From positions 1 to 18,190 of the forward strand of contig JAZLIT010000082.1 of assembly GCA_045617525.1 (NCBI GenBank): DNA of 18,190 bases. The letters run 5' to 3'. Position 1 is the stretch's first letter. The number at the start of each line of letters is the position of its first letter. Position numbers and translations under genes: made by a program. The notes under the pieces are model-generated. The model saw only the letters and a program-made list of their open reading frames with translations, was not told where the DNA came from and did not search any database. Source of the stretch: JAZLIT01 sp045617525 (lineage in GTDB: Bacteria; Bacillota; Bacilli; Bacillales_A; Planococcaceae). Shown piece after piece: positions 1-6,888 of this stretch.

Positions 1-373
1 ATGAATAATAACATGATAATTCCAGGATTAAAAGATGTGATCATCCATGAGATTAAAGAATACCTTGATCGCGTTGCGATACACGTTTCTTTAGCTAAAA
101 AAGAACAGGTTTGTCCCTCTTGTGACGTTAAAACAATTAAAGTTCACGATTATCGTATACAAAAGGTCAAGCATTTAAAGTGGTTTGAACGTTTAACAAT
201 CCTTTTTTATTAGCGTCGTCGCGATGTTTGTGTTTGTGGAAAGCGATTTTCGCAAGCCTGGCATTTGTAGATCGTTACCAGCGTTTTTCGAAGGAATGGA
301 ATCAAATACTTCAAAGGTGATTAAAAGGAATGCATATGGATTTAGAAAGCATGAAACCTTGGATAGTGCTCGT
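1..373 (+). pseudogene. ISL3-family transposase, broken and internally deleted
   Basis: The first frame gives 70 residues with an N-terminal zinc-ribbon half (C38-P-S-C41) and the typical HDYR.QK.KHL.WFERLT stretch, then a TAG at 211-213. Past the stop the same frame continues RRRDVCVCGKRFSQ, which carries the second zinc-ribbon cysteine pair. At about 262-266 the frame shifts, and FVDRYQRFSKEWNQ continues from 264. From about 314 a further frame gives KVIKRNAYGFR, which resembles the extreme C-terminal part of ISL3 transposases. The catalytic DDE core that should lie between is missing. So there is one nonsense codon, one frameshift and one large internal deletion. Family assignment is from remembered motifs; the loss of function is directly visible. 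Confidence 0.7.
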
Positions 374-585
374 TGATTGGAGCGGAGGGGGACCGCGACT
401 TCCAGGGGATCAAGCACGTGCGGAAAATCCACTAATTTTCTGCCTCCCTAAAGGCAGGGAATTAGTTAGTTGGAGCCGTGCCCTAAAGTAATAGGTAGGG
501 AAGCTAAGAGCGCGCTCGTCGTGAGCGCAACGCTTCCATGACCAGCATCCTGCTGGCCCTCGGGTCCACCGGAGCTCCAATCAAC
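372..585. repeat. Structured interspersed element with 12-bp perfect inverted ends
   Basis: The ends are GTTGATTGGAGC (372-383) and its exact inverse GCTCCAATCAAC (574-585). A second outer helix pairs 387-394 with 563-570 (7 of 8). Inner helices are 414-421 with 475-481, a 14-bp hairpin 432-445/452-465, 512-517/523-528 enclosed by 499-504/532-537, and 542-547/551-556. The two weak pairs in the 14-bp hairpin are T.G, which is a wobble only if the plus strand is transcribed. The ends match a family of intergenic repeats that I recall from Bacillaceae genomes, which begin GTTGATTGGAGCGGA and end CTCCAATCAAC. It lies within the decayed insertion sequence and has no ORF of its own. It may be a non-coding RNA, a REP/MITE-like element, or both. 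Confidence 0.6.
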
Positions 586-586
586 G

Positions 587-638
587 CCTTTCGTGAGAAA
601 GGGTGTACTGAAATTAATGACTAATTTCAGGTACACCC
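587..638. repeat. Two overlapping hairpins between the repeat and the IS right end
   Basis: A small hairpin pairs CCTTTC (587-592) with GAAAGG (597-602). A large one pairs 601-616 with 622-638, sixteen base pairs with one bulged G at 630 and a five-base loop. The large hairpin could end the argD transcript read on the minus strand, but the bases after it there (TTTCTCACGA) are only a weak T run. It also overlaps the presumed ISL3 end, so it may be part of that element. Confidence 0.5.
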
Positions 639-663
639 CAACATTTGACGTAGAACCTTATTT

Positions 664-1794
664 TTAAGCAAGTACCGCTTTTAAAATGGCTACTGCTTCA
701 TCAATTTCTTCTTTTGATACAGTTAATGGCGGTAATAAGCGAATTACTTTAGGCCCAGCCGAAACTGTTAATAAACCTGCCTCATCTAGCTTCGTCACAA
801 AAGGTGCAACGTCTTCACCACCGCAATTTAGACCAAGCATTAAGCCCTGCCCCTGCACAGAGAAGTTTATTGGCATATGCACCTCTAATTGCTCCTGTAA
901 ATATGTAGAAAGGTCTTGAACATTTGCTAAAAATGCTGGTTCAAATACAGTATTAACAACGGTTTGTGCAACAGCAACCCCAAGTGGATTACCACCAAAT
1001 GTCGTGCCATGCGTTCCTGCACTAAATGTATCAAATAACGATGCAACACCAAGAATCCCGCCAATTGGGAAGCCACCACCAAGTCCCTTAGCCATCGATA
1101 CGATATCAGGCTTTAACACCGTTTGCTCGTAAGCAAAGCGCGTTCCTGTACGTCCAATACCCGTTTGCACTTCATCAACAATTAATAAAATATTGCTGTT
1201 TTCGCAAATTTCTTTTATTGCCTGTGCAAATTCTTCTGTTACTGGGTTTACGCCACCCTCACCTTGAATTAACTCAAGCATAATCGCAGCTACACTATCA
1301 TCAACGGCACCCTTCAAAGCATCCACATCATTATAAGGTAATGTCGTAAATTGGCTTACAAGCGGTCCGAAACCATTCCGTACTTTATCTTGACCAGTAG
1401 CACTCATTGCACCAAACGTGCGTCCGTGAAAGGATTGCTCGAATACGATAATATGATGCTTACCTGTATGTTTACGCGCAAGCTTAATAGCCGCTTCATT
1501 CGCCTCTGCACCACTATTACAGAAAAAAGCATGCGATAAATGAGTTCCCTCAACTAGAGTTTCCGCTAGTTTCTCTTGGCCTGGACTTTCAAAGAGATTA
1601 CTAATATGCCAGAGTTTTTGACTTTGCTCTTGAATTGCATTCACAATTAATGGATTGGCATGACCTAAGCTACATACCGCAATTCCACTCGTGAAATCTA
1701 AATAACGTTTACCATTCGTATCGAAAACGATTGTCCCTTGCCCTTTTTCGATTGCGATTGGGCGTCTTGCATAGTTCTGAAATAGTGCACTCAT
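664..1794 (-). CDS. argD: N-acetylornithine aminotransferase
   Basis: A PLP-dependent class III aminotransferase that makes N2-acetylornithine from N-acetylglutamate semialdehyde with glutamate as donor, in the cytoplasm. The 376-residue length is normal for bacterial ArgD. Visible motifs are NSGAEANEAA (93-102), the cofactor-ring aspartate in VDEVQTGIGRTG (D207) and the lysine that forms the Schiff base in SMAKGLGGG (K236). It is the last gene of the operon. Its ATG overlaps the argB stop codon in an ATGA arrangement (1791-1794), which points to translational coupling. In Bacillus subtilis, carAB and argF follow argD; here a dead insertion sequence follows. Related 4-aminobutyrate and succinylornithine aminotransferases are less likely because of the argCJBD setting. 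Confidence 0.95.
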   Translation of the reverse strand: MSALFQNYARRPIAIEKGQGTIVFDTNGKRYLDFTSGIAVCSLGHANPLIVNAIQEQSQKLWHISNLFESPGQEKLAETLVEGTHLSHAFFCNSGAEANEAAIKLARKHTGKHHIIVFEQSFHGRTFGAMSATGQDKVRNGFGPLVSQFTTLPYNDVDALKGAVDDSVAAIMLELIQGEGGVNPVTEEFAQAIKEICENSNILLIVDEVQTGIGRTGTRFAYEQTVLKPDIVSMAKGLGGGFPIGGILGVASLFDTFSAGTHGTTFGGNPLGVAVAQTVVNTVFEPAFLANVQDLSTYLQEQLEVHMPINFSVQGQGLMLGLNCGGEDVAPFVTKLDEAGLLTVSAGPKVIRLLPPLTVSKEEIDEAVAILKAVLA

Positions 1795-2567
1795 GTTACT
1801 AGCTCCTCACTTAAAATAGTTGTTCCTATTAACGTTTCATTTACAATTTGTACAGTTGGAATGCCCGCTTTTAAGCATGCTAGCGCTCCCTCTACTTTCG
1901 GAATCATGCCACCGTAAATATGCCCCTCTTCAATCCAATTTTGAATTTTTCTAGGCGTGACGCTCGTTTGATTTTCACCTAAAACACGAATTCCTGCAAC
2001 ATCCGTCACTAGCAGTAAACTATCAGCCTTTAATGCTAAAGCAATACTACTAGCAACAGTATCTCCATTAATATTTAACGCCTTCCCCTCGGAAGTTACA
2101 CCGATACAAGCAATAACAGGTACAATTCCAGCCGCGATTAAACCCTCTAAAATATCTACCTTTACTTGTTTCACTTCACCGACATGACCGTAAACAGCCT
2201 GATTTAAATAGTCACTTAAAAGAAGTTGACCATCAAACCCATTTAAGCCAATTGCCTGGATTCCCGCTGCATTTAATTCATGTACAAGCGATGGATTCAC
2301 TTGCCCAATTAATGTAGATTGTACAAGTTCAATCATATCATCTGTCGTCACACGTAATCCGTTGATTGTCTGCGACTTAATTTTAGACTTATCAAGTGCA
2401 CGGTTGATTGCAGGACCACCGCCATGTGTAATTACAATGGAATAGCCCTCCTCTTGCAGTTTCTTAAAGTTTTCAAAAAAAGCGCCATTTAAGCCCTCTA
2501 GCGTACTGCCACCAAGCTTAATGACAATTTTACGAGCGATATGATGCGTTGATTTGAACGTAGTCAT
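1791..2567 (-). CDS. argB: N-acetylglutamate kinase
   Basis: An amino-acid kinase that phosphorylates N-acetylglutamate with ATP, the second step of the acetylated arginine pathway. The 258-residue protein has the N-terminal KLGGSTL motif (18-24), the glycine-rich THGGGPAINRAL loop (48-59), the NINGDTVASSIA region (164-175) and GGMIPKVEGALA near the C terminus. It lacks the extra N-terminal helix found in the arginine-inhibited hexameric kinases, so end-product inhibition is not predicted. The chosen ATG lies inside argJ, giving a 38-bp overlap. This start leaves 13 residues before the first beta-strand, slightly more than usual, but no better start is visible. No strong ribosome site precedes it, so its translation probably depends on argJ. 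Confidence 0.93.
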   Translation of the reverse strand: MTTFKSTHHIARKIVIKLGGSTLEGLNGAFFENFKKLQEEGYSIVITHGGGPAINRALDKSKIKSQTINGLRVTTDDMIELVQSTLIGQVNPSLVHELNAAGIQAIGLNGFDGQLLLSDYLNQAVYGHVGEVKQVKVDILEGLIAAGIVPVIACIGVTSEGKALNINGDTVASSIALALKADSLLLVTDVAGIRVLGENQTSVTPRKIQNWIEEGHIYGGMIPKVEGALACLKAGIPTVQIVNETLIGTTILSEELVT

Positions 2568-3753
2568 ACGTTAAGTCACATCCCCATGCTAAACCGTGTC
2601 CCTGGCCAACACCTAATGACACGTTAATTTTCACTTCTACTTGCTTTAAAATCTCGATTAGCTCTTCTTCTGAAAATTTAATTGGCTCACCGTTTTTAAC
2701 CATTGTTGCGCCACCAATTTGGATTGTAATTTTATCAGGGTCCACTGTTGCACCACTATAGCCAACCGCCGCGATAATACGCCCCCAGTTTGCGTCGCAG
2801 CCAAATACAGCTGTTTTTACAAGCGGCGAACCTACAACGGTTTTCGCGATTTTACGTGCTTCAGAATCTGAGAAAGCTCCTTCTACTTCAACCTCGATTA
2901 GTTTTGTGGCACCTTCACCATCACGTGCAATTGATTTGGCTAAATCTTCAGCCACCAAACGTAGTGCAGTATAGAAATTTTCCCAATCTGGATGCGACGG
3001 TGTTAACGTTTCATTGCCAGCTAAGCCATTAGCCATCACAAGCACTGTATCATTCGTAGATGTGTCGCCATCTACTGTAATTGCGTTGAACGTGCAATCT
3101 GTAATTTGAGAGAGCGCTTTTTGCAACTCATCAGATTCTATGTTCGCATCCGTTGTAATAAAGCCAAGCATCGTCGCCATATTCGGCTCAATCATGCCTG
3201 AACCCTTTGCGGTACCACTAACAAGTACTTCCTTACCGTCAACAACTGTTGCATACGTTGTATTTTTCATCACAGTATCCGTTGTTAAAATAGCTTGTGC
3301 GAAGTCAATCCCACTTTCTAGAGAATCACTCAGCTCAAGCTGGGGCACTCCATTTTGAATTGGCCCCATTTTCATGATTTCACCAATTACACCTGTAGAA
3401 GCTACACCAATTAAATAAGGTTCAATGCCAAGTTTATTAGCTGCCAAGGCTTGCATTTCATAGGCATCTGCAATTCCTTGCTTCCCTGTACATGCATTGG
3501 CATTACCAGAGTTCACGATGATTGCTTGCATTTTCGCGGTATTATATACAACTTCCTTGGTAACTTTTAATGGTGCTGCTTGCACAGCATTTGTCGTGAA
3601 AACACCGGCAACACTTGCTGGCACTTCACTTACAAGAATCGCTAAATCTTTTTTCTTATGTTTAATACCTGCGTGAATTCCTGCTGCTTTAAAGCCTTTC
3701 GGCGATACGATATTTTTACTCGATAATTTTCTCATTTCAATCGTTGATGACAT
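2530..3753 (-). CDS. argJ: Bifunctional ornithine acetyltransferase / N-acetylglutamate synthase
   Basis: ArgJ moves the acetyl group from acetylornithine to glutamate, so the acetyl group is recycled; many Bacillus-type enzymes can also use acetyl-CoA. The protein has 407 residues. It contains the self-cleavage site in EPNMATMLGF, where T194 would become the N-terminal nucleophile of the beta subunit. Other family signatures are NSGNANACTG (81-90), SSTGVIGE-like ASTGVIGE (118-125), ARDGEGATKL and the C-terminal WGCDLTYDYVQINASYRS. The start at 3753 is preceded by GGGGGAAG. It lies 20 bp after argC and overlaps argB. Presence of argJ and absence of argA or argE here fits the cyclic pathway of Bacillales. 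Confidence 0.95.
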   Translation of the reverse strand: MSSTIEMRKLSSKNIVSPKGFKAAGIHAGIKHKKKDLAILVSEVPASVAGVFTTNAVQAAPLKVTKEVVYNTAKMQAIIVNSGNANACTGKQGIADAYEMQALAANKLGIEPYLIGVASTGVIGEIMKMGPIQNGVPQLELSDSLESGIDFAQAILTTDTVMKNTTYATVVDGKEVLVSGTAKGSGMIEPNMATMLGFITTDANIESDELQKALSQITDCTFNAITVDGDTSTNDTVLVMANGLAGNETLTPSHPDWENFYTALRLVAEDLAKSIARDGEGATKLIEVEVEGAFSDSEARKIAKTVVGSPLVKTAVFGCDANWGRIIAAVGYSGATVDPDKITIQIGGATMVKNGEPIKFSEEELIEILKQVEVKINVSLGVGQGHGLAWGCDLTYDYVQINASYRS

Positions 3754-3773
3754 TTCATCTTCCCCCGTCTCCG

Positions 3774-4808
3774 TTATATAAATAGCGGTACGACATGTAA
3801 GCCTGTCGTCTGCGCTAGGTTCATCTGTACGTTCATATTTTGAATTGCTTGACCGGCTGCACCTTTTACTAGATTGTCGATTACGCCAACAATTGTGGCA
3901 CGCCCCGTTCGCTCATCAAGCAATGCATAAACATCACAGAAATTCGATCCTTTGACACGACTTGTGCCTATCGAATTAGCATCAGTTACGACACGCACGA
4001 ATGGATGATTTGCATATGTCTCTTGAAGGCTTTCTGTAAGCTGTTTTTGTGTAACCCCTGGCATAACCTGTGCATAAGATGTTGCTAAAATTCCACGAGT
4101 CATTGGCACTAAATGCGTAGTAAAGGTAATTTTAGTGTCGACACCTGCAAATAGCGAAATTGCTTGCTCAATCTCCGGAATATGCTGATGCTCATGTACT
4201 TTATATATCGAAATTGTTTCATTTGTTTCTGAATAATGAGTGCCTTGAGATGGCTTATTACCTGCGCCTGAAACGCCGCTTTTCGCATCTATCACTAAAA
4301 ACTGTGGATCTATTAATTTATCTTTAATTAGTGGTAGTAATGACAATAACACTGCAGTTGGATAGCATCCTGGATTTGCGATAAGGGGCGCATCTTTAAT
4401 TGCCGCTTCATTCCACTCCGTTAAACCGTAAACAGCTTGTGCCACGACATCGGCTGGCGCAGGTTCTTTTTTATACCAATGCGCGTAGCATTCAAGATCT
4501 TGTAGGCGAAAATCTCCTGAAAGATCAATTAGCTTTGGCCCTTTATTCATTAACCCCGGAAACAGCTTACTAGAAACCCCAGATGGCGTACTTGCAAATA
4601 CGACGTCTAATGGAGCTAGTGCCTCATCATCAATTTTTTGTAATGGTTTATCCGCTATTGTCACCAAATGCGGGAAACGTGCTGAAAACATTGCCCCTTC
4701 ATCTGTGGAAGTAAACAATGTCATGTTTTCAACTTCTGGATGTTGATGTAAAAATCGTATTAACTCTAAGCCTCCATAGCCTGTCGCCCCAATTATGCCA
4801 ACTCTCAT
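3774..4808 (-). CDS. argC: N-acetyl-gamma-glutamyl-phosphate reductase
   Basis: This NADPH-dependent enzyme reduces N-acetylglutamyl phosphate to the semialdehyde, the third step of arginine synthesis. The 344-residue protein begins with the nucleotide-binding loop GIIGATGYGGLEL (4-16). The catalytic cysteine lies in NPGCYPTA (C148), and KSGVSGAG and HEHQHIPEIEQ follow as in the family. It is the first gene of the argCJBD operon. The start codon is preceded at 7 bp by a strong ribosome site (GAGGTGA, plus-strand 4816-4822), and upstream are a sigma-A promoter and two ArgR-like boxes. Confidence 0.96.
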   Translation of the reverse strand: MRVGIIGATGYGGLELIRFLHQHPEVENMTLFTSTDEGAMFSARFPHLVTIADKPLQKIDDEALAPLDVVFASTPSGVSSKLFPGLMNKGPKLIDLSGDFRLQDLECYAHWYKKEPAPADVVAQAVYGLTEWNEAAIKDAPLIANPGCYPTAVLLSLLPLIKDKLIDPQFLVIDAKSGVSGAGNKPSQGTHYSETNETISIYKVHEHQHIPEIEQAISLFAGVDTKITFTTHLVPMTRGILATSYAQVMPGVTQKQLTESLQETYANHPFVRVVTDANSIGTSRVKGSNFCDVYALLDERTGRATIVGVIDNLVKGAAGQAIQNMNVQMNLAQTTGLHVVPLFI

Positions 4809-4839
4809 TTGTCCGTCACCTCATTATTAATATAAAACC

Positions 4840-4868
4840 AGTATAATCATGTATAAATATTTAGTCAA
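4840..4868 (-). promoter_or_regulatory. Sigma-A promoter of the argCJBD operon
   Basis: On the minus strand, TTGACT (4863-4868) and TATACT (4840-4845) are separated by exactly 17 bp. Each differs from consensus by one base. The predicted transcript start is about 20-25 bp upstream of the argC start codon. Confidence 0.8.
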
Positions 4869-4883
4869 CTGTATTTTTATTAA
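4850..4883 (-). promoter_or_regulatory. Two ArgR/AhrC-like operator boxes
   Basis: On the minus strand, TTAATAAAAATACA (4870-4883) lies just upstream of the -35 hexamer, and TAAATATTTATACA (4850-4863) occupies the spacer between -35 and -10. Each matches the known ARG-box pattern TGAAT(A/T)4ATTCA closely, with two mismatches by my alignment. A hexameric ArgR/AhrC bound here would cover the promoter and repress when arginine is plentiful. The match is seen; the binding is inferred. Confidence 0.6.
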
Positions 4884-4915
4884 TTTTCTATGTAATCTGA
4901 ATGTTTTTTGTAATT

Positions 4916-4954
4916 AAAAAGTTGTTACTCGCTAATAACGCAACAAGTAACAAC
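4916..4954 (-). terminator. Rho-independent terminator of acsA
   Basis: Nine-base arms GTTGTTACT (4921-4929) and AGTAACAAC (4946-4954) are fully complementary. Read on the minus strand the hairpin is followed by TTTTTAATTA. It lies about 50 bp after the acsA stop codon, between acsA and the argC promoter. Confidence 0.8.
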
Positions 4955-5001
4955 CTTCTTTTATATTATTCTATTCTTTCCATGCATACTTATTCATCTT
5001 T

Positions 5002-6723
5002 TCAATCTTCCATTGTCGATAAATCACCTGCTGGAAGATTCAGCTCCCAGGCTTTCAACACACGACGCATAATTTTTCCGCTTCGTGTCTTTGGAAGCTT
5101 CTCTTTAAATTCAATTTCACGCGGTGCAGCATGTGCAGACAACCCTAACTTGACGAAGTTACGAATCTCTTCAGCCAATTGTTCAGTAGGCTCAACACCC
5201 TCACGCAATGCCACAAATGCCTTAATAATTTCACCTCGTACAGGGTCTGGCTTCCCAATTACCCCTGCCTCAACAACATCAGGATGCTCCAGCAGCTTGC
5301 TTTCAACTTCAAATGGTCCTACACGCTCCCCTGCCGTCATAATGACATCATCCACACGTCCCTGGAACCAAAAATAGCCATCTTCATCCATATAGGCTGA
5401 GTCACCCGAGACATACCATTTATCCTGCACAAAATACGTTGCATATTTTTCTGGATTCCCCCAAATTTTACGCATCATCGAAGGCCAACCCTTTTTAAGT
5501 GCTAAATTGCCCATCGTATTTGGTGGTAGTTCATTCCCCGCATCATCAATTATAGCTGCGACCGTTCCAGGAATTGGCTTACCCATTGAGCCTGGTCGGA
5601 TTGCCATGGACGGATAATTACAGATCATATGCGAGCCCGTTTCTGTCATCCACCATGTATCATGTATGCGATGCTGTAATTCTTCCATTCCCCAATAAAT
5701 CACCTCAGGATTTAACGGCTCACCAACAGACAACACATGACGTAACGAGGATAAATCATAACGTTTTATATAATGATTGCCCGCTCCCATTAACATTCGA
5801 AACGCAGTTGGCGCGCTATACCAAACCGTCACACCAAATTGCTCGATGGCAGCGTACCATGCATCTGGGCTAAAGCGACCGCCAATTACAACATTCGTCA
5901 CACCATTCAACCACGGGCCAAACATCCCATAAGACGTCCCAGTGACCCAGCCGGGATCTGCCGTGCACCAAAAAATATCGGTTTCATTGAAATCTAACAC
6001 CCAGCGTGCCGTTTCAAATTGCTGCACCATCGCATAATGTACATGTAGTACTCCCTTTGGCGCACCGGTTGAGCCCGATGTATAATGTAAGATCATACCA
6101 TCTTCCTTGTCGACCCACTCAATATCAAAATGCATGGAAGCTGCATGTAAGGCCTTTTTAAAATCAATTATTTGCCCTGTCTCTTCAATGCCTTCCCCAA
6201 CGAGCAACACCTTTTTTAGTAGCGGTAATTTTTCTAACGGGATACGTTTAAGCAATTCTGGTGTCGTAATAATCGCTGATGCCCCACTATTTTCTAAACG
6301 ATCGAATACTGCACCTTCCATAAACGCTTCAAATAGAGGTCCTACAATTAAACCCATTTTTAAAGCGCCTAAAAATGCAAAATAAAGCTCTGGAGACCTT
6401 GGCATAAAAATAAAAAATCGATCCCCTTTTGACATCTCCGTTTTTTCCTTTAAAACATTTGCAGCCTTGTTGGACATGCGCTTCATATCATTGAATGAAT
6501 AGGCTTCATTTCTCTTCCCATCTGCATAATAAAGCGCAACTTTATTTTTTCGAGCTGTGAACGTATGACGGTCAATTGCCTCGTACGCAATATTAACCTT
6601 GCCACTCTCATACCAACTGAAATGCTTCTCCGACTCTTTCCAATCGTGATTTTTTTCAGCTTCATATTGCTGAAGCTGGTATTTCCCTTCAAGTGCAAGT
6701 AAATGATTTAAACGTTCCCCCAT
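5002..6723 (-). CDS. acsA: Acetyl-CoA synthetase (AMP-forming)
   Basis: It activates acetate with ATP and CoA through acetyl-AMP, allowing acetate to be scavenged and used. With the start at 6723 the protein has 573 residues, almost the same as B. subtilis AcsA (572). The adenylate-forming signature YTSGSTGAPKG lies at about 214-224, WWMTETGS follows, and the C-terminal PKTRSGKIMRR contains K550, the counterpart of the lysine acetylated by AcuA in B. subtilis. An in-frame ATG 11 codons upstream (6756) also exists, but the ATG at 6723 has a well-placed ribosome site and fits the family N terminus better. It diverges from acuABC, whose products control its acetylation. Confidence 0.96.
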   Translation of the reverse strand: MGERLNHLLALEGKYQLQQYEAEKNHDWKESEKHFSWYESGKVNIAYEAIDRHTFTARKNKVALYYADGKRNEAYSFNDMKRMSNKAANVLKEKTEMSKGDRFFIFMPRSPELYFAFLGALKMGLIVGPLFEAFMEGAVFDRLENSGASAIITTPELLKRIPLEKLPLLKKVLLVGEGIEETGQIIDFKKALHAASMHFDIEWVDKEDGMILHYTSGSTGAPKGVLHVHYAMVQQFETARWVLDFNETDIFWCTADPGWVTGTSYGMFGPWLNGVTNVVIGGRFSPDAWYAAIEQFGVTVWYSAPTAFRMLMGAGNHYIKRYDLSSLRHVLSVGEPLNPEVIYWGMEELQHRIHDTWWMTETGSHMICNYPSMAIRPGSMGKPIPGTVAAIIDDAGNELPPNTMGNLALKKGWPSMMRKIWGNPEKYATYFVQDKWYVSGDSAYMDEDGYFWFQGRVDDVIMTAGERVGPFEVESKLLEHPDVVEAGVIGKPDPVRGEIIKAFVALREGVEPTEQLAEEIRNFVKLGLSAHAAPREIEFKEKLPKTRSGKIMRRVLKAWELNLPAGDLSTMED

Positions 6724-6730
6724 TAATAAC

Positions 6731-6737
6731 GCCTCCC
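6731..6737 (-). promoter_or_regulatory. Ribosome binding site deciding the acsA start
   Basis: GGGAGGC on the minus strand lies 7 bp before the ATG at 6723. It lies inside the codons that a start at 6756 would use, so the shorter protein is favoured. Confidence 0.8.
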
Positions 6738-6784
6738 ATCCCCATTTAAGAAACATTTTACATTAAATTGAAACAAAATACTCG

Positions 6785-6799
6785 AATTTTCTGATAATC
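6785..6799. promoter_or_regulatory. CodY-like box between acsA and acuA
   Basis: AATTTTCTGATAATC matches the 15-base CodY consensus AATTTTCWGAAAATT at 13 positions. It lies in the divergent intergenic region, about 62 bp from the acsA start codon and 90 bp from acuA. CodY and CcpA are both known to act on acsA in B. subtilis; binding here is inferred. Confidence 0.5.
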
Positions 6800-6830
6800 G
6801 ATATAACGTAGCAATATTTTACATTTCTAA

Positions 6831-6859
6831 GCGTAATTACGCGTAATATCTTGTATAAT
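6831..6859 (+). promoter_or_regulatory. Probable acuABC promoter with overlapping palindromes
   Basis: A consensus -10 hexamer TATAAT is at 6854-6859, 30 bp before the acuA start codon; no good -35 lies 17 bp upstream, so an activator or a weak promoter is possible. In the -35 position are two overlapping perfect palindromes, GCGTAATTACGC (6831-6842) and TTACGCGTAA (6837-6846), which could be an operator. The stretch TCTAAGCGTAATTA (6826-6839) is also distantly cre-like, with two mismatches at conserved places. Confidence 0.4.
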
Positions 6860-6888
6860 AAAATTATCCTATATGGGTGGTGTGAAAG

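Larger units (their letters stand above)
1..657 (+). mobile_element. Degenerate ISL3-family insertion sequence, right-hand part
   Basis: The transposase remnants at the window start belong to the ISL3 family, and the stretch at about 631-657, read on the minus strand, begins GGTTCTACGTCAAATGTTGG. This resembles ISL3-family terminal repeats as I remember them, so the right end of the element is probably at about 657, only a few bases from the argD stop codon. The left end lies outside the window. Inside it are the broken transposase (1-373), a structured repeat (372-585) and a large palindrome (601-638). The element cannot encode a working transposase. The right-end assignment rests on recalled family termini and would be confirmed by comparison with an intact relative. 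Confidence 0.55.

Noticed and set aside
193..432. Minus-strand open frame of 79 codons across the transposase remnant
   Set aside because: It overlaps recognisable transposase fragments on the plus strand and runs into the structured repeat. It has no ribosome site and no recognisable protein motif.
372..585. HEARO/omega RNA of an IscB element, or a group II intron
   Set aside because: The shape and the GUCGUGAGCGC stretch first suggested an omega-type RNA, but there is no IscB or TnpB gene nearby and I cannot match a consensus. No intron boundary or domain V was found. The inverted-repeat ends fit a Bacillaceae repeat better.
4901..5377. 158-codon plus-strand open frame across the acsA 3' end
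   Set aside because: It lies over the acsA terminator and opposite the conserved acsA coding sequence, and the translation is serine-rich and featureless as in antisense shadows.
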